NCBI RefSeq assembly: GCF_000005505.3 | Contig: NC_016133.3 | Location: 5,394,001 to 5,458,000 of the forward strand | Length of the DNA stretch: 64,000 nucleotides | Source of the DNA: Brachypodium distachyon | Lineage: Eukaryota; Streptophyta; Magnoliopsida; Poales; Poaceae | Direction of reading: 5' to 3' | Shown here: positions 51,201-64,000 of the stretch, piece after piece | How positions within the stretch are numbered: the first letter of the stretch is position 1 | Layout of the letters: every line of letters begins with the position of its first letter | The notes under the pieces: model-generated | Database searches by the model: none | What the model was told of the DNA's origin: nothing | Seen by the model: only the letters and a program-made list of their open reading frames with translations | Program-made: the position numbers and the translations under genes

Positions 51201-54200
51201 CCGTGGAAGGCCACGTTGTCGTGCGGGTCAAGAACCTGCAGTGGAAGTTCAGGGGCAACGAGACGGTGATCGTCGACGAGGTGCCTGTGCAAGTGCTCTG
51301 GGACGTGCACGACTGGATCTTCGCCGGCCCCGGCGCCACACAAGCGGTCTTCGTCCTCAAGCCCGGCGCTCCGCCAGAGATCCGGGCTGACGATCCTGGC
51401 CCTGGTGGGTGGGACTACGGTAGTAGCATCCTTGGTGACGCCACCGATTACAGCTTCTTTCTGCATGCATGGAAGACAGACTGAGGTTTTGATGTGTTAT
51501 CTTCCTATTGTTTTCACATGTATGAAAATGACATTGGTTCGTTTATATGAAATTGATAGCTTATTCAACATGAACGTCAAATAATTGCTACCATCACAGG
51601 ATGATTGAGGATATGCTAATTACATTTCCTGGTGGTTAATTTCCAGTCAAACAAAAACAAGTCTAACAAATATGGAGCATCTCCATGGAGTTTCAGGTCT
51701 GCTATTCAATTGCAAAACCATACTACCAATCAAACATCAAATTGACATGCTTGAAATTATAGATTCAGCAAGACAAACAAAATGTATCAGCATCACAGTC
51801 GTAGCAATGGTGTCTACATTCCAGCTCCATTATCAACAGTATTACATCAGGAAAGTCATGTGATACTCAAAGAAAGGCTTATTCTAGAACAAATAATCGC
51901 GGCATCACCCGTACCAACTAAATATCTAGTTCGCTGCTTTTGGTTACCTGTCACAGGTGAACCATTTCCTCCATCAGTATAGAGATACTGTGACCACTAA
52001 GGCCCGATCATGGTAACAAAATCACAAGAAAAAAGGTTGGCAGTGTCCAGGATTTGATCCTTCACTCCATCACAGCAACACCACCAGCCGTCTTTATCTT
52101 CGCTATGATTGCCTCTGCTTCCTCCTTTGTGAGTGACTGCTTCAAAATGACAGGGGCCTTCTCCACAAGCTCCTTCGCCTCCTTCAGCCCCAAATCTGTA
52201 AATGTTCTGATCTCCTTAATAATCTTGATCTTAGCAGCAGCCTCAAATTTCTCCAACTTGACATCAAAGACCGTCTTCTCAGCCTTCTTCTCTTCAGATT
52301 TCGCGGCACCAGCACCGGCACCACCTTGAGAACCAAGACTGAAACCCTGGCCAGAAATTGCCTGTGGCGCCGGTTGGTTTAGTCTGAGAAGGAGAGCTGG
52401 AGCGATTTGTTTGATCTCCTCAGGAGGGAGAGCAGCAATGCGGTCAGCTAGACCCACAACTTTCTCTGATGGTGGTGGCATAGGCCCATATGGATCATAC
52501 ACTTCAGGATATTTGTATCTCTTAGCACTTGTGTCTGTTGCAGCCTCCGTGCTGTACATACGAGCCAAGACGACTGAAAGTTGATTCGTTGGTGATGGTC
52601 TTGAACAACATAGTCGTCTTGCTATGGTAGACAGACTCATCCTACTGTCACCAAAGTGAGTTGGCACACAAAGATAGGCAGGGAAGGAGAAGAAACTAAA
52701 GATTATCTGCCCTGCACAAAAACAAAAAGGAAATTAATACTAAATGGAATGCCATGAAAACCTCCCTAAATGCAGTTTGAAGCAATAAATAACCTCCGGC
52801 ACATAAGGAGAAGCACATGTTTCATCTTTCAAATAAAAGCAGCTAAAAGATGGTGGACAAGTCCCGATATCTATCTTAAGAGTTTAGAAAGTAATGTTAT
52901 GATGATTCGGAGAAATGGAATATTGGATTCGGAACTAAATGGAAATCGTAACTCACCGACAGAAAAGATGGTTGTTTCCCCCCAAACCCTTTCACATTAT
53001 CCACAAGTACACTACTTTAGCCTCAATTTCGAAATGCCACGCCGCAATAGCCAAAAAACAAGCACCATAACTTCCACTATTCGATGAGAAGAGGGATGAA
53101 TCCTTTGACATGATCGACTGGCGAAGTACAGAAACTCCCCTAAGCAGCCTGTCTCCCACGAGACAGAACATTAGCTCTTCCATCTTAATAGGCTAACAAG
53201 CCCATCCATCTGCTAAATATCAAATGCCTCGAAGCAATAGGGGGCAAGAGCGAGACATAGCCACTATATTCCACCCTATAAACCCTAAAACCCTCATCCG
53301 CAGCATCGCACATCATGAAGTCCCTAAGCAGCAGAACAAATCCGTAATAGGTTAATGGATCGTACCGCCGCATGGGGCGTGACTTAACCGAGACTTTTAG
53401 GAAATAAGAATGCAACATACAGCAAACAAATCCGCAATAAACCGAATGGATTCGCCCAGGCAGGAGGATCCTGAAGGGGGGGAATCTCCTCCGGGTGGAG
53501 CTTGCCGAGCGGGCGGGCAGCCGGAGAAGGGGAAGAAACAAAGCAAGGGTAGAGAGAGAGCTCACAGCGTTGGCCGGCGGAGAAGGTGTGCCGGCGAGAT
53601 CTGGCGAGAGGCGGAAACGGAGAGAGGTAGTTCCCCTGGCGGCTGGCCGTCCTGACGCTCGAGCGAGAGCAGGGGAGAAGCACCTGGCGGAGTAGTGCTT
53701 GTTGGGCCGCTTCAAGTCTGGCCTGGTTAGGAATGAGATTTCGGGCCTGACGTCAGAAAAAGGCCCAGGAGCTAATGTGTATCCTCGTCTCGTGCCTCTG
53801 AAGAAGGGATTTGCTAAATGAAATACAGTACTTTGCTAGTTCTGGTTTATTGCCATTTGCTTATGGTTTTGCATATGGTTTTATTAGCCCTGCGAATCAC
53901 TTTTTACAGCTCACTTGTTTTGTAGCCACGCTGTGTGTTTTTGTTGTACAACCCGGCACAATTTCGATTGGTTAGCAGCATCAACCGGCACCCATAAGCA
54001 TGCTCGTCAGGGTCGAATGACAATGAATCTAGTCGATTTTGATTTCGGCCATTCTTTTAGGCACCAGGCACCCATAAGCATGCTTGTCAGGGTCGAATGA
54101 CAATGAATCTAGTCGCTTGAAACTTTCTTGAATTAATCCTAACTAGACGATACTGTGTGACTATGTGTTAGTGTCATGAGATAGAGCCAATTGCCAAATG

Positions 54201-57200
54201 TTGCATCTTAAAGCAAATTGGAAAAACCTACGACAAACAGATCTAGGTCCGCACATTCAATCAATTGTCTTTCGAGAAGCTCACATGGTTAATTTTTATC
54301 CTTATATGGTAGCAGAAAAAACATGGAAACGAACACGACGATACAAAACCAAAAGAAGCAAGAACCTGGGACTGAAGAGCCATAATTGATTAATTCACCT
54401 TTGAATGGAAAATTCTGCATCAAATTTTTAATTAGGAGTAGAAGTCTTATCTTAAAAAACTGCATGTACTACACTGCCCATTGCACGATCGATACAGAGA
54501 GCAGTCAGTAAAACTTCTCAGCGAACAGTAGTGGCCAATGCTTTTCTGATGAAAATATTAATGCAACACCTCGTCTCATCCTTTCATTCAACTTGCTGAA
54601 TGCGTTGTCATCAAACCAAAAAGAAATGTTCAGAAAGGAATTTGAACAAAGAGTTCAGGGTTATAAAAAGTTGTATGGTTCTCTTCGGATATAGAAGAGC
54701 TTCTATCTGCATTGACCTCAGTTGATGAGATGATTATCACAGGACCTTGATGAGCTGCACCTCAAACACCAGTGGTTACTTACTTCCTTGGCGTGCGACA
54801 GCAGGCTCCAGCATAGTCCGAACTGCATCACAAGTTCACATCACAACCAAATAAAGCACAAGAACGATCACAGGTTATCAGAGATGACAGAAAGAGAAGG
54901 GTAAGTCCATCTCTTTCGGCGTATACATGAGGAAATGATCCTGATAAAAGCTGTACCTCCTCTGGTACGGGCTGCAAGCTCTCATCGACGTAGCCTACCT
55001 CAGGAAGTATCACTGTATCAGAGCCCACCTGTTGCCTGCAAAATAAGCAAAGCCATGGAGAAACGAAATTTTGCATGTGGCGAAAACCAGAGCACTTTCA
55101 GAAACAAATTCCAAAAACACATTCGGCAGAATAGGCACTCGCGACATTACCTCCGGCCTTCATGCCGAATATACCTTTCAGGACAAGTCATGAAGATGAG
55201 TAATAGCCAGGAGTTACTCCCGAATCATCTCAAGGAAGCTCAATTGCCAGGATAAATCTGAAGAAATGCTGAAACCTCTTCTCCGTCTTGTGGGATTGTC
55301 ACAGGCTTACTCTCGCCATTGAACTGATCCACTGTGCTTCATCAATAGAAGATAGACATGCCAAAATGATGGGATCAAAGAAGGGCAACTGAGTGCAAAC
55401 ATATTTCTACTTAAGAAGCCACATATTTTTGCGGTCTCTTAGTGTATGAAGTATGAACTACAACATGTTCAAGATTTCAGAATGGGCAATAGCAACGTTC
55501 TCTTCACCAATGCACAAAACAACCGTTTGCATGGCGACCGACGTAATTGAACTGCACTAGATCACCTTCCCAAGCAGTTGCGGACCTAAGATTGGCCAAA
55601 GCTTAGGGCTAACTAGGCTCAAGTATGGAAACCTGGAGCTAATCTTTGCTAGTTAAATTTATTTTGCCAAATCACTAGTGAAGGGTACCTGTATTAACTG
55701 ACTACACCTAGGGCTGTAGCCCCAGTTTAGGTCTGTAGCGCCAGTTTGGCAGTTTTTTTTTAGATCAAAAGGGCTTAGCCCCTGTTCCATTCATCATTAT
55801 GATAAACGAAACACAATTGTTCATCTGCCTCAGCAGAAAGCGCAGGGGTGAAAAAGTGCAGGCCTAAAGGCCACGAAGTCTCAGAGGTAACTATCCTATT
55901 ACAGGATCATATCTAGGGGAGAGTTAAACTGCAACAGCACGATAAGCAAATAGGATGTTGTCTGTCTTGCTTCAGTCTGCAATCTCTTGCAGCTTCATCG
56001 TCTGGATGCCTTAATAGGCGCTCATCGCCAGCATTGAGATCACCCTCCTTTTAGTTAGCCAGGAAGCAGTCTTGGAATCTCCATAGATTTGCCTTCCAGC
56101 TGTTGCAGAATATGTTCCAGGGCAGGTCGGTTTGCGCTTGAGCAAAGCACCTTCCATGACCGAAGGTGTTTTAGGACCATCCGCCAAAGTACCTGCAAAG
56201 AAGACCAAGATTTATATCGAAAAAACAAGTCATTTCGAAGTTTCCAAGTAGACCAGAGAATTGCAGCATTAGATATATTGATCACTTCAAATTTCTTATT
56301 ATCTTTCCAATGTGAGGTCAAGCACTGCAAAGATGTGTCCAGTGTTTTTCCATAGAACTTATGCATCTGTTCCCAAATAAGTTGGGGAACCATGCAATCA
56401 AAAAACAGGTGTTGCACAGACTCAGGTTCACTGCAGAATTGACAAGTCAGGTCATTAACATGTTGTCTTTTATTTAAGTTGTCTCCGGTAAGAATCTTAT
56501 TATGATGGATGAGTCACAGGAAGGTTTTTATTCTGGGGGGAACATGCAGCTCCCAAACAAAAGGGATATCAACCCGGGTAATCCCCCTAAAGTTAATCAC
56601 TGCATAAAGTGACTTGGTAGTATAAGCTCCTTTATTATCCAACTTCCAAATTAACTGATCAGGTTCAGGTGTAATTGAAGTGGCAGAAACAGCTGCCACC
56701 AAATCTTGCCAAAGTTGCATGAGGTGTGGGGTAAAGCCTCTCCTAAAGGTGAGTTTAATATCCACACCATCCCAAATTTCAGCTACAGTTTTATTATGTT
56801 CATTACAAATATAGTAAATTTCCCAGCATTGAATAGCCAGGCTAGAGCCTCCAATCTAGTGATCTTCCCAAAACTTGATATTTTTACCATCACCAATAGA
56901 CCACATATATCCCATCTTTGCTGCCTAAGATGCCCATAGAATTCCTTTCTAGAAAGGAGAAGCAATGGATTCAGAGCAAGCAAAAATATTGGCTGAGGCA
57001 ACATCATAGTTGAAATCAATAATTTTCCTCCAAAGTTTGCGGGAATCAAGGTCATATCTCCTAATCCAGTTGGCCAAGAGAAAGATATTAAGGTCTCCGA
57101 GGCGGGATGCCCAAGCCTCCAAATTCTTGCTTCATAGAGACTAATTCCCAGTTTGTTACAAGGTGGTATTTAACATGTCCTTCATAATTATCCCAAAGGC

Positions 57201-60200
57201 AGTGGGCCATCTGGGAGTTAATCTTTTTAATGGTCCATTTGGGGAATTTAAGTACAGAAAGGAAGTAATTGGGGATGCTAGCCAAACAGGATCTAATCAG
57301 AGTCAGCCTGCCTCCATAAGAGAGGAGCATGCCTCTCCAACCAGCAACTCTCTTAATAATCTTATCCACTACAGGCTGCAGATCTTCCTTTTTCAACTTG
57401 CAGAAAGTGGAGAGGTACACCAAGATATTTCATGGGTCAAAGTTCAAGCTTACACCCTAAAGTTTGTGCAAAAGGTCTAACCTCATCCTCAGACATATTA
57501 ATACAATATAGATCACTTTTGTGAAAATTAATTCTCATTCCAGATAGCTGTTCAAACAGAGATATGAACCATTTGAGATTTCTAGCCTGATGGATATTAT
57601 TGCCACAAACTAGAGTGTATCATCTGCATACTGCTGGCTGACAACTCCTCCTTGCTGAACAGCTGGCAGCAGTCCTGAAATAAGTTCAGCAGCTGCAGCT
57701 TTGGCTAGAATTTTTGTAAAAACATCTGCTACCAAGTTAAAAAGGATGGGGGTTAAGGGGTCTCCTTGTCTAAACCTCTAATAGTTTCAAAGAAAGGGCT
57801 CTCCCCATCATTCAGTCTAATACCAAAAGATCCTCTAAGGAGGATACAACCCATCCATTTCAACCACTTGGAGCAAAAGCCCTTCTGAGCAAGAACAGAT
57901 CTAAGGAAATCAATATCAACTCTATCATAAGCTTTCTCATAATCTAGTTTAAGAACTAGGCCTGAAGAGCTGCTAGCATGAACATCATGAATAATTTCAT
58001 GTGCTGCCACTGCACTTTCCAAAATATATCTACCTTTTAGAAAGGCAGTCTGGTTAGGACTAATAATTCTGTTGGCACAGGGGCTAAGCCTGTTGGTGCA
58101 GAATTTGGTGAAGATTTGAAACTGCAATTAGTGAGAGCAATAGGTCTGTATTTCTTAATGTTGTTGTTCTCAACAACAATTACAGTAAGGGATGCCAATG
58201 ATCGATGGCACAAGTCCAGGTATAAAGGTAGGGCGTGTACGCCGGCCTTATAGCGAATGTCGCCGTACACTTGGATAAGTTGACACGTCGATATTTTTTG
58301 AATAAGTTCGGCCGACCCTGCGGGTGCGACCTAATCCTATGTTAGGAAAGGCTTAGAGGGGATTGTTAGCCAAGGACTTGGCCCGAGCGGATCTTCCCAA
58401 GACACCATTTGGCGAGAGGTTCGTCGGGGCCGCCTCGTACTTGGACCGAACGCGTCTTTCCAAGTATCGAGGTTAGGATACCCTCGGAACTCTAACCCAA
58501 CCCCTTCTCCCTCGAGTCCGGGCCGAACGCGTCTTCTCGGATCTCGAAACTAGAGCTCTTTGCGAGAGGCTCTAGCCCTCTCCCCTTGAGTTTATTCAAG
58601 TTGAGAGTGAATGATACATGCCCCCATGGGGGGTATTTATAGCCTAGGGGTCCATGACAAGAGACCATGGCTACCCTTGAGGGAGAGAGAAAAATGAGGG
58701 CAAAGTGGTAAAAGTAGCTCCTTTGGTCCATAACTTTTGTGTGCACCATGGGGGAAAAGAGGGGCTTGGTCCATGGTCCACCATGGACTAAGGGTCCCCT
58801 CCTCACACCTTTTTTGCCCCCCACTCTAACTCATTTGACCCTTTGACCATGGCATTAGAGGTTTGACTCGTTGACTAGTTTTCCTTTGCCACGTAGAATT
58901 GACCGCGCCATGTAGACATCTTTAACTCGTGCTTGCGAAATGTTGACTTGACCGTCGCCACGTAGAATTTATGACCCGGCCCATATAAAGATTTTATTTT
59001 ACTACAACACTTAATACTGGTAGCATCAGCTTCTTTAGGTATTAAAGTAATCATAGAGAAATTCAGTATCTAAAGATCTAGATCATTGTGAAAGAAACTA
59101 TCAAACATTGCCATCAGGTCCATCTTGATGGTATTCCAAAAATTTTGGTAAGACAGGAATGGGAAACCATCAGGACCTGGTGGCCCTTCAACATAGGAGC
59201 TAAAAACAACAAGTTTTATTTCATCTTCAGAGATTGGTTGGGTGAGGGAGAGATTTTCTTCTAAAGAGACTTTCTCTTCCTCAGCCCAGAAATCATGTTG
59301 AAGAGATATGTCAGGAAATCAGTGGTGTGGCTCCGCCCCTGTTCCCGAGCTTCCGAGCCCTCGCCTCGACGCCATCTTCGGATCAAAAAACATAGTCCTT
59401 CAATGTATGAGCTGATAGTTCAATCTCAGCACAAAATAAAAACCAAAAGCATCTCACTGGCTACTTGTTGCATGTACGGTCAAGCTTTACTCCACTGTCC
59501 AGCTTTCTGTACCTGAACACTTCAAACAGAAATCAACCGATTGGATTTCGGATTGGATTTCATTAACACCATTTCCCAGCTCACTTGTTTTGTGGACACA
59601 CTGAACTTAAGAACCTTATCATTCCTCGAAAAAGAAGAGTTTTTTTACAGTACCCCAGTACTTCAAAAACAAACATGGAGTACCAAGTATATCTAACCGT
59701 TCGTTAGAAAGGGTAACTTAGTCATTTTGCAAATGTAATTTGGTAATTTTTCTCTCACGCCATCCTGATCACGTCAGGTGCGTTCAACTGGCTTCGGATA
59801 TCCTCATCTCCATTGAGCAGCTGCGCCGCCGACCCCAGCCTACTCTCACTGTCCGCTCGCCGTCCAAAGCACTGGAAAGCGCCAATCGAGCCATGGCGCA
59901 GCCCCAACCCTCTCCATCGAGCAACAGTGCTTCCCCGGCCCGATATTCGATCGACCTCATCGTCGTTGTGTACTCGTCATCGGATTGCCGGCCGAATCCT
60001 CTCTTCTCCAAGTGCTGGACAGCGGCCTCACGGCCGAATCCTCTCACCACCGCCTCCCGACTGATTGATCGACGCTCTTACCTCGTTGCCGCCCGCTCGC
60101 CGGCCGGACCACCGACTAGGTCGCTGAAAGATCGGTATGGTCGACTAGAGGGGGGCGGGGTGAATAGGCGACTAACAAATTTTAACTTTTCTTTTTCTTT

Positions 60201-63200
60201 TCTTGAAAGATACAAACATTTGATCCTATGGTCCACTAAATTCTCTAAAAGGAATGCAACCCTGGTATGAAGTGTAATAGCCAAAGCACTAGCCAAAGCA
60301 AAGTATAGACAATGAAGTAAAACAAGTAAGTAAAGGGGGCAAGTATGATACCACACGGGAAGACGAATATTTCACCGGAGTTCCACCTATTAGGATCGGT
60401 GTACGTCTCCGTTTGGAGGAGTGCTCTATCACAAAGGAAGAGACGCCACGAAGGCTCATTCTATTCTCCAACTCACCACACCACAAAGGTGGTATGAGCT
60501 CTCACAACACCACAAAGGCGAGGTGAGTTTCACTAATGGCTTCCTTGAAAGTGAACGCCGAACCTTTACAAACAAGGAGAAGGGCACGAATTCACAACTA
60601 AATTGGAGACTCCTTCCCAAATCCTCAAACACCTCCTCACAAGATTGGAGTGCTTGAAGAGACACCTTCTGGCTAGGGATCCCAAAATCCCAAGAGTAAC
60701 AAAATCCACCAAGAAAAACGAGGGGAATCAACTTTTGATTTGGTGAAACCCTAAATCGAGCTCTTCTCAACCCTTCCTCAAAGTATTGGCTTGGGGGATG
60801 CACTAGGGAGAGAGATCTCGAGATTTGAAGCTCTTGGTGTTCTTGAGTGAGAGAATGGGGATGAACTGGGTGTGCTCGGGCAAGAAACCCGTTGGGGACG
60901 AAGCCCCTATTATACCCCATCGAAATCCAGCCGTTAGGACACATTTCAGTAACCCCGGTACCAGGCCGGTAGTGGACCGGAAGTTCTAGGGGGTAGAACT
61001 TCCGCCCTGCAACCAGCCTCCTATCGCTTTACGCAGTAGGATTCCCGTAGCGTTTCAGTACCAGACCGGCACCAAGGTGGACCGGAAGTTCTAGTGTGGA
61101 ACTTCCGCCCACCGGAACCTCCGGCTAATTAGGCGGTAGTACCGGCTATCACTGGAAAAGTCTGATAGCCAAAGTAGGATAACGACAACTCTCAACTCAA
61201 ACTGGGTTTAAGCTTTATGTGGGTGCAATATAATAGATTTGTGTACGTGAAATTGATTCACCCAAAGCTTTCCCAAATGGACTCCCTCTTTATAGTACGG
61301 ATTTTCCTACGACTCAATAAAATAAAAGGGCGTAAATCCTTATACGCTTCTTTCCTTTTTGAGGGCGATGAATCGTGTCACAGCACTAGTTATCAAACCT
61401 GAAAACACTTGGCGCACGATTAGTCCACAAGTTATGTTGTCATTAACACCAAAACTCATTAGGGATCGAAATGCCCTTTCAGTCGCCTCTTCTCCGCGCA
61501 CTGGAAGGCGCCACTGCCGGTGTTGGCTCGGCGTTCGTCCGCTCACCCCCCCTAATACAACACAACAGCCTAATCGAGCGGCACGGCCGCCCAATCGCAA
61601 CGCGGCGGCCTTGTCCTTCCCGCCGTCTCAACGGCGTCGTCCCCTCCGGCGCAGCGGGGCTTCGAGCGGCACCGTCGTCCACCCAATTGCAGCACGCCGG
61701 CCTTGTTCGTCCCACAGACGCAACGGCCCTTCGAGCGGCAGCGTCGTCCGCTCCCGCTGGCACAACGGCCTCGTCCGTTCAGCCGACCGAGCGGCGCCTT
61801 CGTCCGCTGCAACGGCACGACGATCTCGTCCGCTCCACGCCACATGAAGCCTTTTTCTTTTTTTTATCCAGTTGAGCATGAGAAAGACCAAAATACCCTT
61901 ACACAATTACGATTTTACCCTAAACTCGTGGTACTCCGGTGGTTTTCGACTTGGTACTCCGTGGAATTAAGGATGGAGTGTCAAATAATACTAACCGCTG
62001 GATCGGGACAAATGGACGGCCCATATTAAATCCGGGGTACCGCAAAAGAGCTCAAAAAGAAAGAAAAAGAACTTAGGAACCTTATCTTACAAAGAAAATC
62101 GCACGCCAGTGACGTCCATTTGTTGCTAGTAAAACCTTTTCACTGTTGACAAACCGTAACCATTTACCATCCAGGTTTTCTTTTTCTGTCTGTCTGATGA
62201 TCAGTCTAAAAACGTGACTAGCTCTCCCTCGGCGCCGGCGGCTATCATCTTGAGTGGCAAGTCATATCACGTTGAATTGATTCCATCCAAGGCTCCCCAA
62301 GTCTCCCTTGCAACTACGGTCCAATTGGACCTCCGCAGCAGCAGCAACGAGTGCAAGTAATAACCGTGCGTAACATAGCAACCATGGCCAGCGAGGCCAT
62401 CGTCTCCGGCGTCGTGGGGGACATGGTCGGCCGCGCGATGTCGCTTCTCGCCGGGCAGCTCGGCCAGGACCAGCAGCGGGGGCCAAGCTGCGCAGGCTAC
62501 GGCGCCTGCTCGTCCGCGTCGAGAGCGCCGTGGACGCGGCCGGGGCGAGGCGGATCACCAGCCGCGCGCTGCTCGCCTGGCTCGCGGACCTTGCCGACGC
62601 CGCGCACCGGGGCCGCCACCTCCTCGACGCGGCGTCCCGGGGCGACGATGAAGACGGCGGTAGCAGCGGCCATGCTGACGACGCTGCCAAACAGGTGATG
62701 TCGCGGTCCTTCTCCCTGCCCAGCTCGTTCAACGCCGCGAAGCGTCTGCGCATGGCGGCTGGGAGGCTGCTGTCAGGCGCCGGCCACGAGCTCGACGCCG
62801 TCCTTGCCGACCTGGAAGGCTTCGCAGGCGACATCATGGAGTTCGTCATGCTGCTGCAGTGCTGCCCTCCGGCGCTGCACCGGCCGCTGCTGGCCACGGG
62901 CATCTACGCCGACAGCCACATGTTCGGCCGACACGCCGAGAGGCGCCGCGTCCTCGAGTTCTTGCTGCACAATGACGAAGACGGCGACCGGTGCTCGCCA
63001 AACCTCGGAGTCCTTACAGTAGTTGGCCGCGCCGGCCTCGGGAAGACGACGCTGGTGCAGAACGTGTGCAAGGAGCCCGCGGTGCTCGCGCGCTTCTCGC
63101 TCATCATGGTGCTCGACTTCCACTGCATGAGCCTCATGGCGGCGCCCGGCGAGACGGCGCTCTTCCTACGCTCTCTCTTCGCCGCCTCCGGCACGCCGAA

Positions 63201-64000
63201 TCCAAACGCCATCAACAACGTCTCCGACGAGCAGCAGCTGAGGCTTCAGCTTCTGGAGCACAAGCTGCGGGGCGAGAGGTTCCTGGCCGTGTTCGACAAC
63301 GTGGACGCGCGCAGGAGGCCCGTGCTCGACGCGATCCTGCCGGCCCTGCGTCGTGGCGGCAGGCAAGGGAGCGAGGTCATCGTCTCGAGCAGCGAAGCTT
63401 GACACGTGTCCAGCCTCGGCACGGCTGAGCAGCAGATCATCCTCCGCCCCCTGCCGCTGGAGGAATACTGGTTCTTCTTCAAGGCGCACGCGTTCGACGC
63501 CGGCGACGTTGACGTGGACCCGCAGATGGCGGCGGCCGGGCAGGCCATCGCCAAGAGGCTGCGGCTACGCGGCTCCTTCTTCGGCGGGAAGATCGTCGGC
63601 GCGATTCTCAGGACCCGGCCGGACCCGCGGGTCTGGCGTCGCCTCCTGAGCAGCATAGCTGACCTGCCGTGCCTTGACAATGGCGGGTATATCGCCGCGG
63701 CGGCCGGCAACCTCCTCCCGCCGCATGTTACCGTGCAAGGCGTCAGCGTATCCGGCTCGCCATTGAGAGGGCTCGTCGGTCTCCAGGATGCCTCTTTGAG
63801 TTCTTCTCCTCTGCCTCCTACCGACGATGGCGACCTGTCGGTCTTCCCTTCCTACAGCCTGTACTACACAGCCCATTGCACGATCGACACAGAGAGCAAT
63901 CAGTAAAACTTTTCAACGAGCAGTAATTGCCAATGCTTTTCTGATGAAAAATCATAATGCAACCCCTCGTCTCTTCCTTTCATTCAACTTGCTGAATGCG

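Overview
The window reads as nuclear DNA of a pooid grass, most likely Triticeae (wheat, barley, Aegilops or a relative). The grounds are GC-rich intron-bearing genes set in AT-rich spacers, many short Stowaway MITEs with the 'ctccctccg' terminus, long-LTR Copia elements with TGAAAG...CTTTCA ends, and L1-type LINEs. The species call is inference.

Layout. 1-3.1 kb: 5' two thirds of a plant C2-domain protein gene (minus strand, 12 exons resolved, 3' end outside). 5.6-6.95 kb: a single-exon TAF12-like gene (minus), with three tandem ~450 bp repeats directly upstream (7.03-8.37 kb). 11.6 kb: a small one-helix membrane protein. 13.0-24.2 kb: a decayed 11 kb Sirevirus-type Copia retrotransposon (minus) inserted in a Stowaway MITE. 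25.0-30.0 kb: an intact 8-exon subtilase (plus). 32 kb: a decayed coding fragment. 33.5-36.1 kb: a 5'-truncated LINE whose reverse transcriptase is broken by a 191 bp tandem duplication. 37.4-39.6 kb: two tandem small secreted-peptide genes (minus) separated by a ~240 bp-armed inverted repeat. 40.8-48.2 kb: a complete 16-exon DDI1 gene (minus). 50.5-51.5 kb: a DUF868 gene (plus). 52.1-52.6 kb: a mitochondrial L7/L12 ribosomal protein gene (minus). 55.75-59.3 kb: a decayed LINE (minus) carrying a solo LTR. 59.6-62.05 kb: a Mutator-like TIR element with GC-rich cargo and a solo LTR inside it. 62.4-63.9 kb: an NB-ARC pseudogene (plus) whose 3' end is duplicated at 54.5 kb.

The cellular genes are not an operon-like set: TFIID subunit, ubiquitin-shuttle protease, mitochondrial translation, secreted protease, signalling-peptide candidates and an immune-receptor relic. 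Splice models for the C2, subtilase and DDI1 genes were assembled by eye from GT/GC-AG boundaries and keep frame throughout. I did not find a clear undescribed molecular system. The best leads are the tandem peptide pair with the hairpin between them, the tripled upstream segment of TAF12, and the Mutator-like element.
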